DNA of 64,000 nucleotides from Bubalus kerabau (taxonomy: Eukaryota; Chordata; Mammalia; Artiodactyla; Bovidae): positions 161,825,697-161,889,696 of the forward strand of contig NC_073627.1 in NCBI RefSeq assembly GCF_029407905.1, read 5' to 3'. The translations under genes and the position numbers were made by a program. Position 1 is the stretch's first letter. Each line of letters opens with the position of its first letter. Of this stretch, positions 22,645 to 35,235 are shown in pieces. The notes under the pieces were generated by a model. It saw nothing but the letters and a program-made list of their open reading frames with translations, was not told the DNA's origin and did no database searches.

Positions 22645-23095
22645 GAGTGTCCCAGGTGGGGCTTCTGATACCAACGACCACAAACTGGGGTGGCGGGAAG
22701 GCTTAAAACAATACTAATTGATTCTCTCCCAGTTCTGGGGGCCAGAAGTCTAAAGTCAAGGGTCAGCAGGACCGGGCCCCCCGACCTGGGCTCTGGAGGA
22801 GCATCACTCCCAACTCTTCCAGTTTCTGGGGCTCCAGGTGTTCCTGGGTTTGTGGCCACATCCCCCAACCTCTGCTTCCTCCTCACACGGCCTCCTTGTC
22901 TCTGTGTGCCTCTCCTCTTCTTATAAAGACACCCATCATCCTGCATAAGGCCCACCTAATCCACTGTAACCTTATCTAACTTGATTTCATCTGCAAAGAC
23001 CCCATTTCCAAAAAAAGGCCCCCTGGCAAATATGGGGAGTTGGGATGTGGGTGTCTCTTTTGGAGGGCACCATTCACCCTGCCACAAAGCTGAGC
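22645..23095 (-). repeat. Ancient interspersed repeat, family uncertain
   Basis: Carries the phrases 'ggcttaaaacaata', 'cagttctgggggccagaagt', 'cttataaagacacccatcat' and 'catctgcaaagaccccattt', which belong to a common old mammalian repeat (probably an L1M 3' end). A long minus-strand frame here (22413-22955) is therefore not a gene. Confidence 0.5.
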
Positions 23096-24002
23096 CCTTA
23101 CACACGAGCGGTTATCCCAGGAGTAGGGGGAGCTCACACGGGACCCCTCGAGTACAGCCATGGGTGGGGGAGACATGGTGCGTGGTTGGAGGGCTGAGCA
23201 GGGTAGGTGGTCTGTCGGGGACCAAGCCTTGGCCTGGCTGCCTCAGTGCAGGGTCCCCGGCTGTGCATGGAAGCCCCTGAGGTCATCAAGATGCAGGTTC
23301 TGACTTTTAGCAGGTCTAGGAGTGCCCCACAGTGCGCTTCTCACCTGCTCCCAGGGTGTATAAACTGATGACCCTGGTCCATGCTTAGAGGTGCAAGGAG
23401 CGTGCAGGCCTGTTTCCCAGGAGCTGTCGGAAACTTCCCCAAGGAAGCCCCCCCCACACTGTCCACGCAAGTCCCCAATCCCCTGTCCAGTGCCCCAGAG
23501 GTACCCCAGACAGAGACCTGTACACAACACTGGGTGCCCGGGCCAGGAACCCAGTGGAGGGGGAAGTGGTGGGTCTGGAAGAAATGTGCTCATAACTTTG
23601 GGTATAGGACAGATGGAGGCTGAGCCTGGCTGACTGGCTGTGACCACAGGTGATCCACTTGCCCCCCCCCCCCACCCTCTGCCAGGCACTGTGGGCCCAG
23701 AGGAACTCAGCTTAAAAATTGCTTCCCCACCCACCCACAAGAGGGGCCCTCATTGTCAAATTAGGATCTGACACCTTGATCCAGAAGATGGCCCCGAAGT
23801 CAGTTTCATGCATGAAGGTCCAGGAGGGGTGTCATACCAGAGACCCCTGGGGGGCAGACAGGATGGAAATGGTGGGGAAAGGTCCTGGAGGCAGGCGGCC
23901 CAGGCCTGCGTTCTGCAGAAGCGCCTCTTCCGCCCATCCCCCACTGCTCTGTCCCTCCGATGGCGGTGGGGTTAGTGGCCAGGGTTCCCAGGAAACGGAC
24001 AA
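23096..24002. other. GC-rich unique DNA, no gene recognised
   Basis: Several overlapping frames (up to 165 codons, 23243-23740 minus) reflect GC-rich composition. No domain or exon structure is evident. Confidence 0.4.
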
Positions 24003-24016
24003 GAGCAGCTTGTGGG
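24003..24016. repeat. TSD of the ILVBL retrocopy, left
   Basis: GAGCAGCTTGTGGG, repeated exactly at 26746-26759 after the poly(A). Confidence 0.85.
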
Positions 24017-26424
24017 GAATTCCTCTGGAGCCAGCGCCATTTCCTATGGATGAAGGGTAAAGTGCCACGGGGGTAGGAGGAGCATCCTGAAACGATCTGA
24101 CCTTGACTCAGGGCCTGGGGTCCGGAGTCAGATTGAAGTCCAGGAACTCGCTGCAGCGGGGGGTTCGGCTTCAGGACAAGGGGCACGCTGACTTGGGGGT
24201 GTAGTCGTGGGGTGGTCTCACCACTAGGACGAAGATTCGGGTCCTTGATATCAAAGAGAGGCGGGGCTTCCCGCCGACCCATTGAGAAGCAGGTGTCAGC
24301 TCATGGAGACCGCGGCAGCTGCCGCCCCAACTTGGGGCTGCTTCTCCTCTTTCCTGCTCCTGGCCTTTGGGACGCTAGTGGCCGCCTTGCTGGGCGCCGC
24401 TCACCGCCTGGGGCTCTTCTATCAGTTGATGCACAAGGTGGACACGGCAAGCATCCGGCATGGTGGGGAGAATGTGGCAGCCGTGCTGAAGGCCCACGGT
24501 GTGTGCTTCCTTTTCACGCTGGTCGGCGGGCACATTTCGCCACTGCTGGTGGCCTGTGAGAAGTTGGGCATCCGCGTGGCGGACACCCGCCACGAAGTCA
24601 CAGCTGTCTTTGCCGCTGATGCTGTAGCCCACCTGACCGGGACGGTGGGCGTGGCAGCAGTGACGGCCGGCCCCGGCCTCACCAACGCAGCGACTGCGGT
24701 GAAGAATGCTCGGTAGCCCAGTCCCCAGTCCTGCTCCTGGGTGGTGGGGCCAGCACCCTGCTGCCGAATCAGGGTGCACTCCAGGCAGTTGATCAGATAG
24801 CCCTGTTCAGGCCGCTCTGCAAGTTTTGTGCTTCTGTGTGGAGAGTGCGGGATATCATCCCCACCCTGAGCACCGCGATGGCCGCTGCACAGTCGGGGAC
24901 CGCCGACCCGGTGTTTGTGGAACTGTCTCTGGACGTGCTGTACCCCTACTTCCTCGTTCAGAAGGAGATGGTGCCAGGTAAGCCGCCCAAGGGCCTCATG
25001 AGTCGAGCAGTCCACTGGTACTTAGCGAATTCCCTGGCCAACCTCTTTGCAGGAGCTTGGGAGCCTCAGCCTGAGGGGCCTCTGCCCCTGGACATTCCCC
25101 AGGCCTCCCCCCAGCAGGTTCAGCAATATGTGGAGATCTTGAGTCGGGCCAAAAGGCCCCTCATGCTAATTGGGAGCCAGGCCCTGCTGCCTTCGACATC
25201 CTCAGACAAACTTCGGGTTGCCGTGGAGACCCTGGGCATCCCTTGCTTCCTGGCGGGCATGGCACAGGGACTGCTGGGCCGCAGCCACCCCCTCCTCTTC
25301 CGGCAGAACCACAGGGCGGCCCTGAAGGCAGACGTGGTTGTCCTGGCAGGAGCAGTGTGTGACTTCCGCCTGTTGTGGGCGTGTCCTCAGCTGCAGCAGC
25401 AAACTCATTGTTGTCAACCGTGACCGGAAGGAGATGCTGATCAACTGAGACATTTTCTGGAAGCCCCAAGAGGCTGTGCAGGGAGATGTGGGCTCCTCGT
25501 GGTGAAGCTGGTGGAGGGCCTCCAGGGTCGGATGTGGGCCTCAGACTGGGCAGAGGAGCTTCGGCAAACTGACCAACAGAAGGAGCAGAACTTTCGGGAG
25601 AAGGCAGTGATGCCCGTAGCCCAGCATCTTAACCCAGTGCGGGTCCTGCATCTGGTGGAGGACACTCCGCCTGACAACTCCATCCTGGTGGTCGATGGCG
25701 GGGACTTTGTGGGCACAGCTGCCTACCTGGTGCAGCCCCGTGGGCCCTTGTGTTGGCTTGATCCTGGGGCCTTCGGGACTCTGGGGGTTGGTGCCGGATT
25801 TGCGCTTGGGGCCAAACTGTGTCGGCCGGATGCTGAGGTCTGGTGCCTGTTTGGGGATGGAGCATTTGGCTATAGCCTAATCAAATTTGACACCTTCGTT
25901 GGACACAAGATCCCAGTGATGGCCTTGATAGGAAATGATGCTGGCTGGACCCAGATTTCCAGGGAGCAGGTGCCCTCTCTGGGCAGCAGTGTGGCCTGTA
26001 GCCTGGCTTACACTGATTATCACAAGGCAGCCCAGGGACTGGGGGCCCAGGGCTTGCTGCTCTCACGCAAGAGTGAGGATCAGGTGGTCAGGGTGCGTGA
26101 CGCCCAGCAGCGGTGCCAAGAGAGCCCCCCGGCTGTGGTCAGCATCCTCGTCGGGAGCACGGACTCCGGGATGGCTCCATTGCCATGTAGGGCCTCGTGG
26201 GTCAGTGCTCTTGGCTCTCTTCCCACCCCTGGACTGTGCCTAGCTGGCTTGGAGTTTCATCCTTGCCTGCCCTGGGCCTAAGCCATGAGGCCCAGTGACC
26301 CTGCAGTCTTCCCTGAGGACAGGGAGGGGCTGGAAGGAGTCAGAGCTAAGAGAGGCTCTGACAGCCCTGGGGAGTCCTTGGGCCTATTTGTGAGCTCACC
26401 TGTGTCCTTTCTGCCCTCCTCACT

Positions 26425-26672
26425 TGTTCAGTCGCTACGTCGTGTCCATCTCTTCGTGACTTCATGGACTGCAGCACGCCAGGCTCCTCCATCCCTCCAC
26501 TAACTCCCATAGTTTGCTCAAATTCATGTCCATTAAGTCGGTGATGCTATCTAACCACCTCATCCTCTGCTGCCTTCTTCTCCTTTTGCCTTCCGTCTTT
26601 CCCAGCAACAGGGTCTTTTCCAATGAATTGGCTCTTTTGCATCAGGTGGCCAAAGTATTGCAGCTTCCTTTC
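26425..26672 (-). repeat. BovB 3'-end fragment
   Basis: Antisense BovB ('cttgttcagtcgctacgtcg' to 'caaagtattgcagcttcc') within the 3' UTR part of the ILVBL retrocopy. It was either present in the parent transcript or inserted later. Confidence 0.8.
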
Positions 26673-26719
26673 TCACACACTGAATCAACCACGTCTGGTC
26701 CATGGGGGCCCAAGTACTC

Positions 26720-26744
26720 AAAAAAAAAAAAAAAAAAAAAAAAA
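26720..26744 (+). repeat. Poly(A) tail of the ILVBL retrocopy
   Basis: 25 uninterrupted A residues immediately before the right target duplication. Confidence 0.8.
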
Positions 26745-26745
26745 G

Positions 26746-26759
26746 GAGCAGCTTGTGGG
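26746..26759. repeat. TSD of the ILVBL retrocopy, right
   Basis: Exact 14-bp match to 24003-24016. Confidence 0.85.
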
Positions 26760-27264
26760 CCAACATGTTTCCTTGTAACTGAAACCCATCAGCATTTTTC
26801 AAGTGCAAACTCAAAGCCAGGGCATTTTTATGTCCACTGGTAATTGCCGAAAAGGCCACACAGGAAACTCCCAGCTGTGTACTGGGGCTGTGTACTGGGG
26901 GTGACCGAGGTCCACACCTCCCTGATGTTGAACTTGACTCCAGATTTGGCAGAATTGTTAAGGCCGCAGACACGTGAACCCTACACGGTCAGTTTACTTT
27001 CAAGCTGCAGTTCAGGGCTCGCCACGGCGCCCCAGGGCTGGCACGCTGTAGTTTCTCCTCATTCCTCCCCGGAGCTGGTGTGGGCCGTGGCGGTATCTGT
27101 TTCCCGTCTTCGTGGATATTGTTTTTTGAAAAGCAAGCGAGCAACTACCTGCTGGAGGATGGGAGCCGCCTCCACACCAGACTCCAGGATGGCTGGTCAG
27201 GCGGTGAGGGTACCTGAGCTCCCAGGGAGGCTCAGACCGCGCACAGCCCCTCTGAGGCCACGTG

Positions 27265-27400
27265 TGTGGGTCCAGACCCAGCCTGGCCACTTCCTGGGGG
27301 CTGAGCAGCCTCAGGCAAGTGGCTTCCCCACTTGGGACCTTGGTTTTTCCATCTTACAATGGAGGGGCTTTCATCTGCTGGGGGTGGGAAGGGTTGCCAT
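27265..27400 (+). repeat. MIR SINE
   Basis: 'ggccacttcctgggggctga', 'aagtggcttccccacttggg' and 'tttttccatcttacaatgg' follow the MIR core order. Confidence 0.6.
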
Positions 27401-27734
27401 GGACATGGAACAAGGTAGAGGGGGATGTTTCTTGCAGTTTCCAGCTGAGGCCTAGTGGGCATGAGCTGGTGTCCGAGACAGTTCCCAGACTTGGCTAAGT
27501 GTGGTGATAAGCATGGAGTTGGGGGGCAGGGGTCCCTCCTCATAGCCTGGACATTGGGGTGGGGGTTCTCGACTTGGAGGCACCTCAAGTCTAATTTCAA
27601 CAACTCCGTATGTAAGGATAATGCAACAACAGATGTTCTCAGGGACTTGTCAGCCTGGATGCAAAGCCGCATCCCCACCCCACCTTCTGTGGGCATCCTG
27701 ACCTGGCCTGTGGTACAGGGGTCAGATCCCTTTA

Positions 27735-27858
27735 CCGAGGGAAGGCACTGAGGCTCTGAGAGGTGGGGCAAGGAGATCAAGGCCACTGGGCCCGACAGGG
27801 GCAGAGCCAGCACTTGAACCTGGGTGCTGGGTCCTCATGTCAAGACTCTTTTCCCTGA
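27735..27858 (-). repeat. MIR SINE
   Basis: 'ggcactgaggctctgagagg' and 'cagcacttgaacctgggtgc' are MIR-like. Confidence 0.6.
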
Positions 27859-28270
27859 ACCGTGAGAACTGGACTACAGAGAGGGCTGAGCACCAAATAA
27901 TTGATGCTTTTGAGCTCTGTTGTTGGAGAAGACTCTTGAGAGTCCCTTGGACTGCAAGGACATCAAACCAGTCAATCCTAAAGGAAATCAACCCTGAATA
28001 TTCATTGGAAGGACTGATGCTGAACCTGAAGCTCCAATACTTTGGCCCACTGGTGTGAAGAGCTGACTCATTGGAAGACCTTGATGCTGGGAAAGATCGA
28101 GGGCAGGAGGAAAAGGGGGTTTCAGAGGATGAGATGGTTGGATGGCATCACTGAGTCCATGGACATGAGTTTGAGTGAGCTCTGGGAGGTGGTGAAGGAC
28201 AGGGAAGCCTGGTGTGTTGCAGTCCATGGGGTCTCAAAAGTTGGATGTGACTTAGTGACTGAAAAACAAC
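27859..28270 (+). repeat. BovB 3' fragment
   Basis: Sense BovB from 'cgtgagaactggactacaga' through the RT C-terminal 'WCWRRLLRVPWTAR'-like region (here CCWRRLLRVPWTAR) to the 3' end 'gacttagtgactgaaaaaca'. Open for 73 codons at most. Inactive. Confidence 0.88.
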
Positions 28271-29358
28271 AAAATGTGGTCTTCAGCCCCCATCTCACTC
28301 CTACCCCCAGGCTTAGTGCCTATGCCATGAGCCTCTCCTACATTGAGGTTTCAGGGGCCATTGTCTAGTCCCGAAGCTATTCATATCTCTATTCATAATT
28401 CCACCATTACACATTCATTTCTTTGGCCATAACGTTTTTATGTCTCTTGAGTCTTAAGTGCTGAGGCTTTTATACACCCCACCTGGCTTCCTTTGGGCCT
28501 CTCTTGGTTTTGTGGAAGCGTACTTGTTATAAACTGGAGAAGGAAATGGCAAAGTTATAAAGTGAATTCTGGACATGTTTTAAGAGTCTTGTCTTTAAAG
28601 TTCCTAAGGACGGCTCTTCCCGGTCCCAGGTAGTCGGGCTGAAATCTGTGCCCCTCTGGTGGCGGTTCTGACGTCCTCCCATGTCTCTAGGTCGTTGTGT
28701 GCCAGAGTCAGCTCTTTCTGGCTCATGGGGAATTCTGCCAGCTGGGTGTTAACCCTTTGGTACATGAAACAGGCCACGGCAGGAGTATTTACACCACGGA
28801 AACTGGCAAATGATGTAGCTACAGATCAGAGTTGGTTTTTCTTCCTGGAGAGCAAGGGGTTGGGCAGGGGGCTGCATACGTTATCAGCATGTCCCTGCTG
28901 TGTGGCCACGTGTCTCCTTTTCCTGAAGAGGTCAAGTGTCTTCAAACGTGTCTGTTGTATTTTCGCTTCTCGTTGTGACACTTCTTTATTTCTGCGCATT
29001 CTGTTTGGTTCTCTTCCAAGTTGGCTGTGTGCTTTTCTTTAATGGTTTCCTGTCCTGTGCAGGACCTTTCTATCTTGAGGTTAATTTCTCTAAATGAGGT
29101 GAGCTTAGCTGATTGGTTAGATTTATTATCCATCAAATCCTCTCAGAATCCCAAAGCTGAGGGGTCACTTCTGCTGGTTCTCCTCCAGCTGTCTTTCATC
29201 CTGGTGTGCCTGATGCTCTTCCACAATGGCCACCACCCTTCCATAACCCGTGGGGCAGTTCCCAAGCCTGGGAAGAAGGTGTCTTTATCCAGAAAGACTT
29301 GGCACTTGCATTCTCCACTCATCTGAGGGTGTTATGAATAGGATCACCTTGAACCAAG
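28271..29358. other. Unique or old repeat DNA, no gene recognised
   Basis: A 127-codon plus frame (28659-29042) exists. Its content (Cys/Leu-rich, no domain) gives no reason to call it a gene. Confidence 0.4.
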
Positions 29359-29490
29359 GTGACATGCCTGGACCCCCTGGGGTCCTCACCCGCTCCTTCT
29401 CCTGCTCAGCACCGGAACCACCTTCCTTGTAATTCCCGTGGCTGGAGGAGGGAGGTGGTTTCTGGGTCACCTGAAAGTGTCGTCTCCTGG
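29359..29490 (-). repeat. Inverted repeat arm, left
   Basis: The reverse complement resembles 30200-30320 over about 115 bp (shared 'gtgacccagaaa', 'gagcaggagaaggag'/'gatcaggagaaggag' and 'gggtgagg'). Family unknown. Confidence 0.55.
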
Positions 29491-30199
29491 GAGTCCAGCT
29501 CCATGGGGAGGGAGGGGTCTTCTGTTAGACTCTTCCTCTTGGCAGTTGCCCCTCTGGGTCTTCTCAGGTCTTCAGCAACTTAAAGGCGTGACACTTTTTG
29601 TTGTTGTTGTTTTCCATGAGAGGGTGGATCTGAGTAACCTACCCACCAATCATCAAAGCAGAACTGTGAATGAATACATGTCTTTTATTCCTTCAACAAG
29701 CCAGGCCTTGAGAGCCAGACCCTATGCCGAAGCTGAGGGGTAAGTCCGCCCTAGCCAGTCCTGCAGCCCCAGCTCCCTCAGAGACCGCGTTCTGGGTCCT
29801 GGTTTACTGGAGACAGTCGAGGGTACCATGTCCAGGATGTGTAGAAGGCATGCTTATGCCAGCACCCCATGTGACCGCTCCTCCCGGGGGGTGCAGACAT
29901 GGTCAGCAGGAACCACGGTGCAGAAATGCCTCCCTGCAGACCCTTGCCCAGGGACTGAGCACTTTGCTGTCGCCTTCGGGAGCTGTCCAGGTGGAGGGCA
30001 GGCGTGAGCAAGTCAGGGTCAGCCACCAGTGGCAGTCCCAGCCTGCCCCCTCGTCCATGAGTATTAAAATGAACTCGAGGATGCTGCCAGAGGTTGGGGA
30101 AGGACCGCAGGAACATCCTTGGCCGGCACACAGTAGGAGCTCAGCAGGACTGTCCCCCCGGCCCCCTGGATCACTCAGCAAATATCATCAATCAAGGCT

Positions 30200-30320
30200 C
30201 CCATGAGATGACACGTTCAGTGACCCAGAAAGGGCCCCTGTCTTCCAACTCCGGGAACTGGAAGGAGGGTGGTCCTGGCGCCGATCAGGAGAAGGAGGGG
30301 GTGAGGCCCACCCCATGCCA
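30200..30320 (+). repeat. Inverted repeat arm, right
   Basis: Partner of 29359-29490. Both arms are open and translate to similar peptides (…GNWKEGGPGADQEKEGVR vs …GNYKEGGSGAEQEKERVR), so the shared sequence may derive from an old coding or repeat unit. Confidence 0.55.
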
Positions 30321-32332
30321 GACACTCTCCCTCTTGGGGGGCCCGTCGGTCACCTAAGCAGACAGACCCAGCCTGGAACCAGCATTCCAGCTCACACCCA
30401 TGTGGGACCCCAGTGCCAACAGGAAGAGCAGGCAGGACCCAGGGCTACCAAGAATGCACCCGGTCATTAGGGACTGACCAGGCATCACGTGCCTTGAACA
30501 CGTCTGGGGAGAACAGAGGAGCCCTGGCATCAGAGGCCCTCTGAGTGGTGGTATTATCATTGGAGCTGAGGAAGCCGAGGGCACAGGGGGGAAGTTGACC
30601 AGGCCCCTGTGGTGGTCAGAAGTCCGACCCAGGCCTCTCACTGGGGCTCCGTGGCTTCCTGGCCCGGCGGTGCTCGGGAGCCGTCCTGTGTGTACCTGCC
30701 GTGCACACACGCTCCCCGCAGCTCCTGCTGGACCATGAGCCGGGGACGGGTGTACACACAGGATGCCATGGAGGCTCCCACACCACCCTCGGGCCTGAGA
30801 CTTGGCACCCATAGTTCCCTGATGGCAGTGACAGGGCCCTCTGTGGTGGGCGGCAGCTGTGGGGTCAGGCTGGGCTGGAGAGGTGTGCTGCCCAGGAGCC
30901 CTCTGGGGGCAGCTAGGGACCCCAGGCTCGGCCTCACTGAGGCCAACCTTCCAACAACCTAGGTGGCTGCCCTTCAGCAGAAACGGGTGACCGTGACACA
31001 CAACACGCCGGCTCAGGCAGCCGTGGGGACGAAGAGGGAGCCTTGGCATCCTCGGCCACCAGGAATCCCCCTCGGGCAAGTTTTTGCTTGTCCTGTGATT
31101 CCCTTCTTCCTTCTAAAAGGAAAGTGCTGGGAATGACTGTGGTGAGGTCGCTGTTCCGGTGAGTTGAGCTGGGAGCAGAGGTTGAACCCCATCCAGTCTG
31201 CCATGGGCAAGCCTTCCCCCTCCCCTCCCCCACCTCGGACGGCACAGTCCTGGTCACTCTTCTGGGCCTTCTTGGCTCTTTAGGAACTTTAAGGTGTGGG
31301 GTTTGTTATTTCTTGTCTTTGTCCAGCATTTGGTGGCGGTCCATTGCAAGGGCCCTGACCCTGTCCCCTCCCCGAGCCTCTTGGCCCTCCCCATGCCCAC
31401 GCCAAGGCTCGAGGCCCCTGTGGTTCTGTGGCCTCCAGACTCCCCACCCAGACTCCCCACCAGGAGTGTGCATCTCAGTAGGGGCGAGGCTGGCACTGAG
31501 TGAATCTTCAGTGAGGTTTTTTCCTTAAAAACCATCCTAAGTGACTTTGGCTCCATTGCTTTTTGCCAGAAACCTACAATGGTCCCAAGAACTTTGTACA
31601 CTCCAAGGGTGGTGGTGACTGGATGTGGAGCCCAGCACAGACCCAAGTCAGTCCTGCCCTGAGTCCCACGGCCCGGCCACACCATCCCCCTTCCATGGCC
31701 TGGCTTTCTTCTGCCAGGACCTTCAGAATGGTGAAAAGGCAAGTGTGGCCTCAAGCTGGGGGGCCCAGCGTGGGCTCCTAGCCCCTGGGGGTCCCCTTGG
31801 GACATCTGGTGGACCATAGTCCCCACTGCCATTGGGCAGCTCTGTCTCGGGAAATGTTGTGTTTCTTTGCTTTTTTGTGTGATGCAGCACCCCAGTTACT
31901 CTCGGGGCGATTGGGAAGTCTGCTGGTGTTACAGGCTCCTGCCTTAGATGGGGAACATTATTGCTGCATTGACGCTGCTCACTCCATACTGGGAATCTGT
32001 TAAATACAAATGGCAAGGGGAACAAAGAAAAACAGAAAAAGAAAAATGGAGAGTGGCTTGGTTGCTTCAGGTCTCACCTGTGATTAAGAGTGTGTACAGC
32101 CTGCACATGAACCCGAGTTCCCACACCTGCCAGCTATAAGGTGCCAGGCCCTGATTTTAGAACCCTAGCTTCACTAAGGAGTCACTGACAGATACAGTTT
32201 TTGTGTATTTCAGGTCTACATTGTGATGACTTGATGCCCATAGACATCATGGAATGATTGCCCAACATATGCATCGCCTCACACAGTTAACTCTGTGTGT
32301 TTGTGTATGTTTAAAGTTCTTATAATCCATGG
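30321..32332. other. GC-rich to mixed unique DNA, no gene recognised
   Basis: Long overlapping frames occur on both strands (241 codons at 30354-31079 minus; 192 codons at 31254-31832 minus). They have Pro/Gly/Arg-biased composition typical of chance GC-rich frames. No domain or splice logic seen. Confidence 0.4.
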
Positions 32333-32602
32333 AGAAGGCAATGGCACCCCACTCCAGTACTCTTGCCTGGAAAATCTCATGGACAGAGGAGCCTGGTAGG
32401 CTGCAGTCCATGGGATCGCTAAGAGTCCGACAGGACTGATCGACTTCACTTTCACTTTTCACTTTCCTGCATTGGAGATGGAAATGGCAACCCACTCCAG
32501 TGTTCTTGCCTGGAGAATCCCAGGGACGGGGGAGCCTGGTGGGCTGCCGTCTATGTGGTCACACAGAGTCGGACACGACTGAAGTGACTTAGCAGCAGTA
32601 GC
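32333..32602 (+). repeat. Bov-A2 SINE
   Basis: Complete dimer from 'ggagaaggcaatggcacccc' to 'gaagtgacttagcagcagta'. Low divergence. Confidence 0.92.
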
Positions 32603-33394
32603 AGTATGCTCGTCTTATAAAACAAGGTGGAGAGTGTTCCTTGTTTACCCTGAGAGTTCCTGTGAGCTTGCTGTTTTTGTCCCTAGATTTTTGGAAGAAT
32701 TGATTGGCAAAACCAGTTGGTTTCATTGTGGGGAGGCTTTTAATTTCAGATTTATTTTTTTTCATGCAAATAAAATGTTCTGATTTTGTATGTCTTCTTG
32801 GGTATATTTAGGTAAAGCATTTCCCCTTTGCTAGGCAGCAGACTCTCCTATTAGTAAGTGAACTGTGGTTCATGATATCTTTCTTATCTGCAAGATGTGT
32901 TGTCTCCCCTTTTAAAAATCCTTGATACTGGTGATTTGTGCTTTGTCGCTTTTTCTTAATCAGTCTGTCTAGGGGCTTATCAGTTTTATCAGTCCTTTCA
33001 AAGAGCCAACTTTTGGCTTTGTTTTTTAAAAAATTTCATATTTGCTTTATGTTTCCTTATTTTCTACTCCTTTTTCTTCCATCTGCCTTGTGTTTCGTTG
33101 GCTATGCTTTTTTTTCTGGTTTCTTGAGGGAGAGGCTCAATTGATTTTAGCCTTCCTTCTTTTCCAGTATATGTGTTTAAGGCTTTAAGTTACCATCTAA
33201 ACACAGTTCGCTGGGTCCCACAAGCTTGAATAAGCCAAATTTTCATTATCTTTTATGTAAAAGTATTTTCTAATTTACATTGTGTTTTTAAAGATTATTC
33301 ATGAAATTCTACAAGAAGTATGTCATTTATGTTCCCAATGTTTGGGGAGGTTTTTCTAGTGACCCTTTTTTGATCTCTATGAATTCCATGAAGA

Positions 33395-33690
33395 GCCCCG
33401 TCTTAGTCTTTTGGGGCTACGGTTATAAATACCATAGACTAGCTGATAAACAGAAAGTTGTTTCTTATAGTCCTGGAGGCTGCAGAGTCCCAAGATCACC
33501 AGCAGGTGCCACGTCTGGTGAGGCCTGTTTCCTGGTTCCTAGACTGCCTGCTGCTTCTCCCTGTCCTCGCAGCACGGGAGCCCATTCCCTCCTGACCTGA
33601 CCCCTCCCAGAGTCCCTGCCTCCTAGGATCATCACCACGTGCAGGGTGAAATTTGAGGGCACATAAACCATCAGCCCATTGCAATCCGTA
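33395..33690. repeat. Ancient interspersed repeat, family uncertain
   Basis: 'cttagtcttttggggctacg', 'ccatagactagctgataaac' and 'agtcctggaggctgcagagt' match a common old mammalian repeat. It is related in style to 22645-23095. Confidence 0.5.
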
Positions 33691-35235
33691 AGTATACCCT
33701 GCATTCGTTCAGTGCTTTGAAATAATTCGAGCTTTCCTAAGGACCCAATACATATTCATTTTGTTATATGTCCTTGGGCTCTTGAAAATAATATGTATCA
33801 GTAGGAATGCAGTGTTACGTGCCTATCAGTTAGATCAGGTTTCTCAATCGTAATTCAGATTCCAGTAGCCATGTTGAATAAAGCAGAAGTAGGCGAAATT
33901 ACCTGTAATATATTTTATTTTTACACTCTCAACATATGATTATTTCACTGTGTAATAACATAATAAAACCTAATGAAATATTTTACATTCATTTTTTCAT
34001 GCTAAGCCTTTCAAATCCAGTGTGTGTTTCATGCTTGCAGCACATCTCATTGTCGAACCAGTCGCATTTCAGGTACTTCGTGGCTGCAGGTGACTACGTA
34101 CCAGGGAGCCCAGCTGCATGGGATATGTGCCTTTAATGTCTCCCACTGCAATTATGAACTTGGCTGTCACTCCTTTTCTATTTCTGTCAGTTTTTATGTA
34201 TTGATATTTTGAGGTTATGTTATTAGGTACATTCAAATTTAGAATCCTCATCTTCTTGGTAGACTGAACTTGTATTAGTATGAGATGCTCCTCTCTATCA
34301 CTAGTAATGCCTCTTACTTTAGACACTATTTGACGGTGATATTGCCACGTCAGTTTTCTGTCCTTGTTGGCCTGGGTATCTTTTACTTTCACCTGTCTGT
34401 GGTCTTCCATCTTAACATGTACCTCTGTGAATAGTGTATAGTTTTCATTTTCCTCAGTTTGACACTTTTTATCCTTTAATGAGAATATTTGCTCTATTTA
34501 TAGTGTTGATATTTCAGTCTGTAGATGCCATGTGACTGTGTGTCTTCTGTTCGCCCCACCTAGTCTGTGCTCCTTTCTCTTGCCGTCCTTTAGAAGTGTG
34601 AGGTGTTTCTCTGGTTCTGTGCTCCTCTGTCAGGTTGTTGGGGGCACATTCGCACACACAGCGCGTGTTTTACATTGAAGTCTAACTTAGCACTTTTACT
34701 GCCTCCCTGACACGACTGTTTCCTCCTTGTCACTGCTATCCTTTAAAATTTTAGATATATTTTTGGCGTTATCATCATTGTAGAGTTAATATTTACCCTC
34801 ACAGTTCCCTCATTGTTGGTCTTTCCTTGTTTTTTATATTTCAGTCAGAGACTACTTTTCTTTCTCCCAAAGCACTGCCTTGATATTTTTTTAGTTCATG
34901 CCTGTGGGTGATGAGTTGTCTCATTTCCATTTGCCCTAAAAGTCTTCATTTTGCTTTCACTTTCGAAGAGTGTTTTTGTTGAGTATAGAATTCCAGGTTG
35001 GTGGTTATTTCTTATTCAGCATTTTACAGATGCCAGTCCATTATCTTCTGACTTCCTTTGACTTGAAAAGTCAGCTTTCAGTGTTGCTGTGCCATTAAAA
35101 GCCACTCCTTTTTTCCTCTGAGCGCTTGAACATTTTCTTCTTCCCTTAGACACCCACAGAGCTGCTGAAACCAATGTGTAGTTTTCATTTTTGAGTCAAT
35201 GCTCTGATTCTTGAACCAACTCTTGCCACTGTCCC

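Larger units (their letters stand above)
24017..26744 (+). pseudogene. ILVBL: ILVBL (HACL2) processed pseudogene, full length
   Basis: Intronless copy of the thiamine-diphosphate enzyme ILVBL/HACL2, an ER 2-hydroxyacyl-CoA lyase-like protein of about 630 residues. The inherited start codon is at 24303, followed by an N-terminal hydrophobic segment ('FLLLAFGTLVAALLG'), the TPP-enzyme N-terminal domain ('DTRHEVTAVFAADA', 'TAGPGLTNA') and the C-terminal ThDP motif 'LFGDGAFGYS' about 25852, 'GNDAGWTQ'. The inherited stop is at 26188-26190. Disruptions: a 1-nt loss near 24713, a frameshift after 'VCDFRL' (about 25372), an in-frame TGA at 25446 ('IN-stop-DIF'), a 1-nt loss about 25497 and another near the C-terminus (about 26165). 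The copy keeps about 286 bp of 5' leader, a poly(A) (26720-26744) and 14-bp target duplications, all hallmarks of L1-mediated retroposition. A BovB piece sits in the 3' UTR part. Confidence 0.93.

Noticed and set aside
22413..22955. 180-codon minus-strand frame
   Set aside because: Largely overlaps an ancient interspersed repeat (22645-23095) and lacks any recognised domain.
23243..23740. 165-codon minus-strand frame
   Set aside because: GC-rich chance frame overlapping three other frames; no homology recognised.
30354..31079. 241-codon open frame on the minus strand
   Set aside because: Pro/Gly/Ser-rich composition in GC-rich DNA, overlapping frames on the other strand, no domain or splice structure; consistent with chance.
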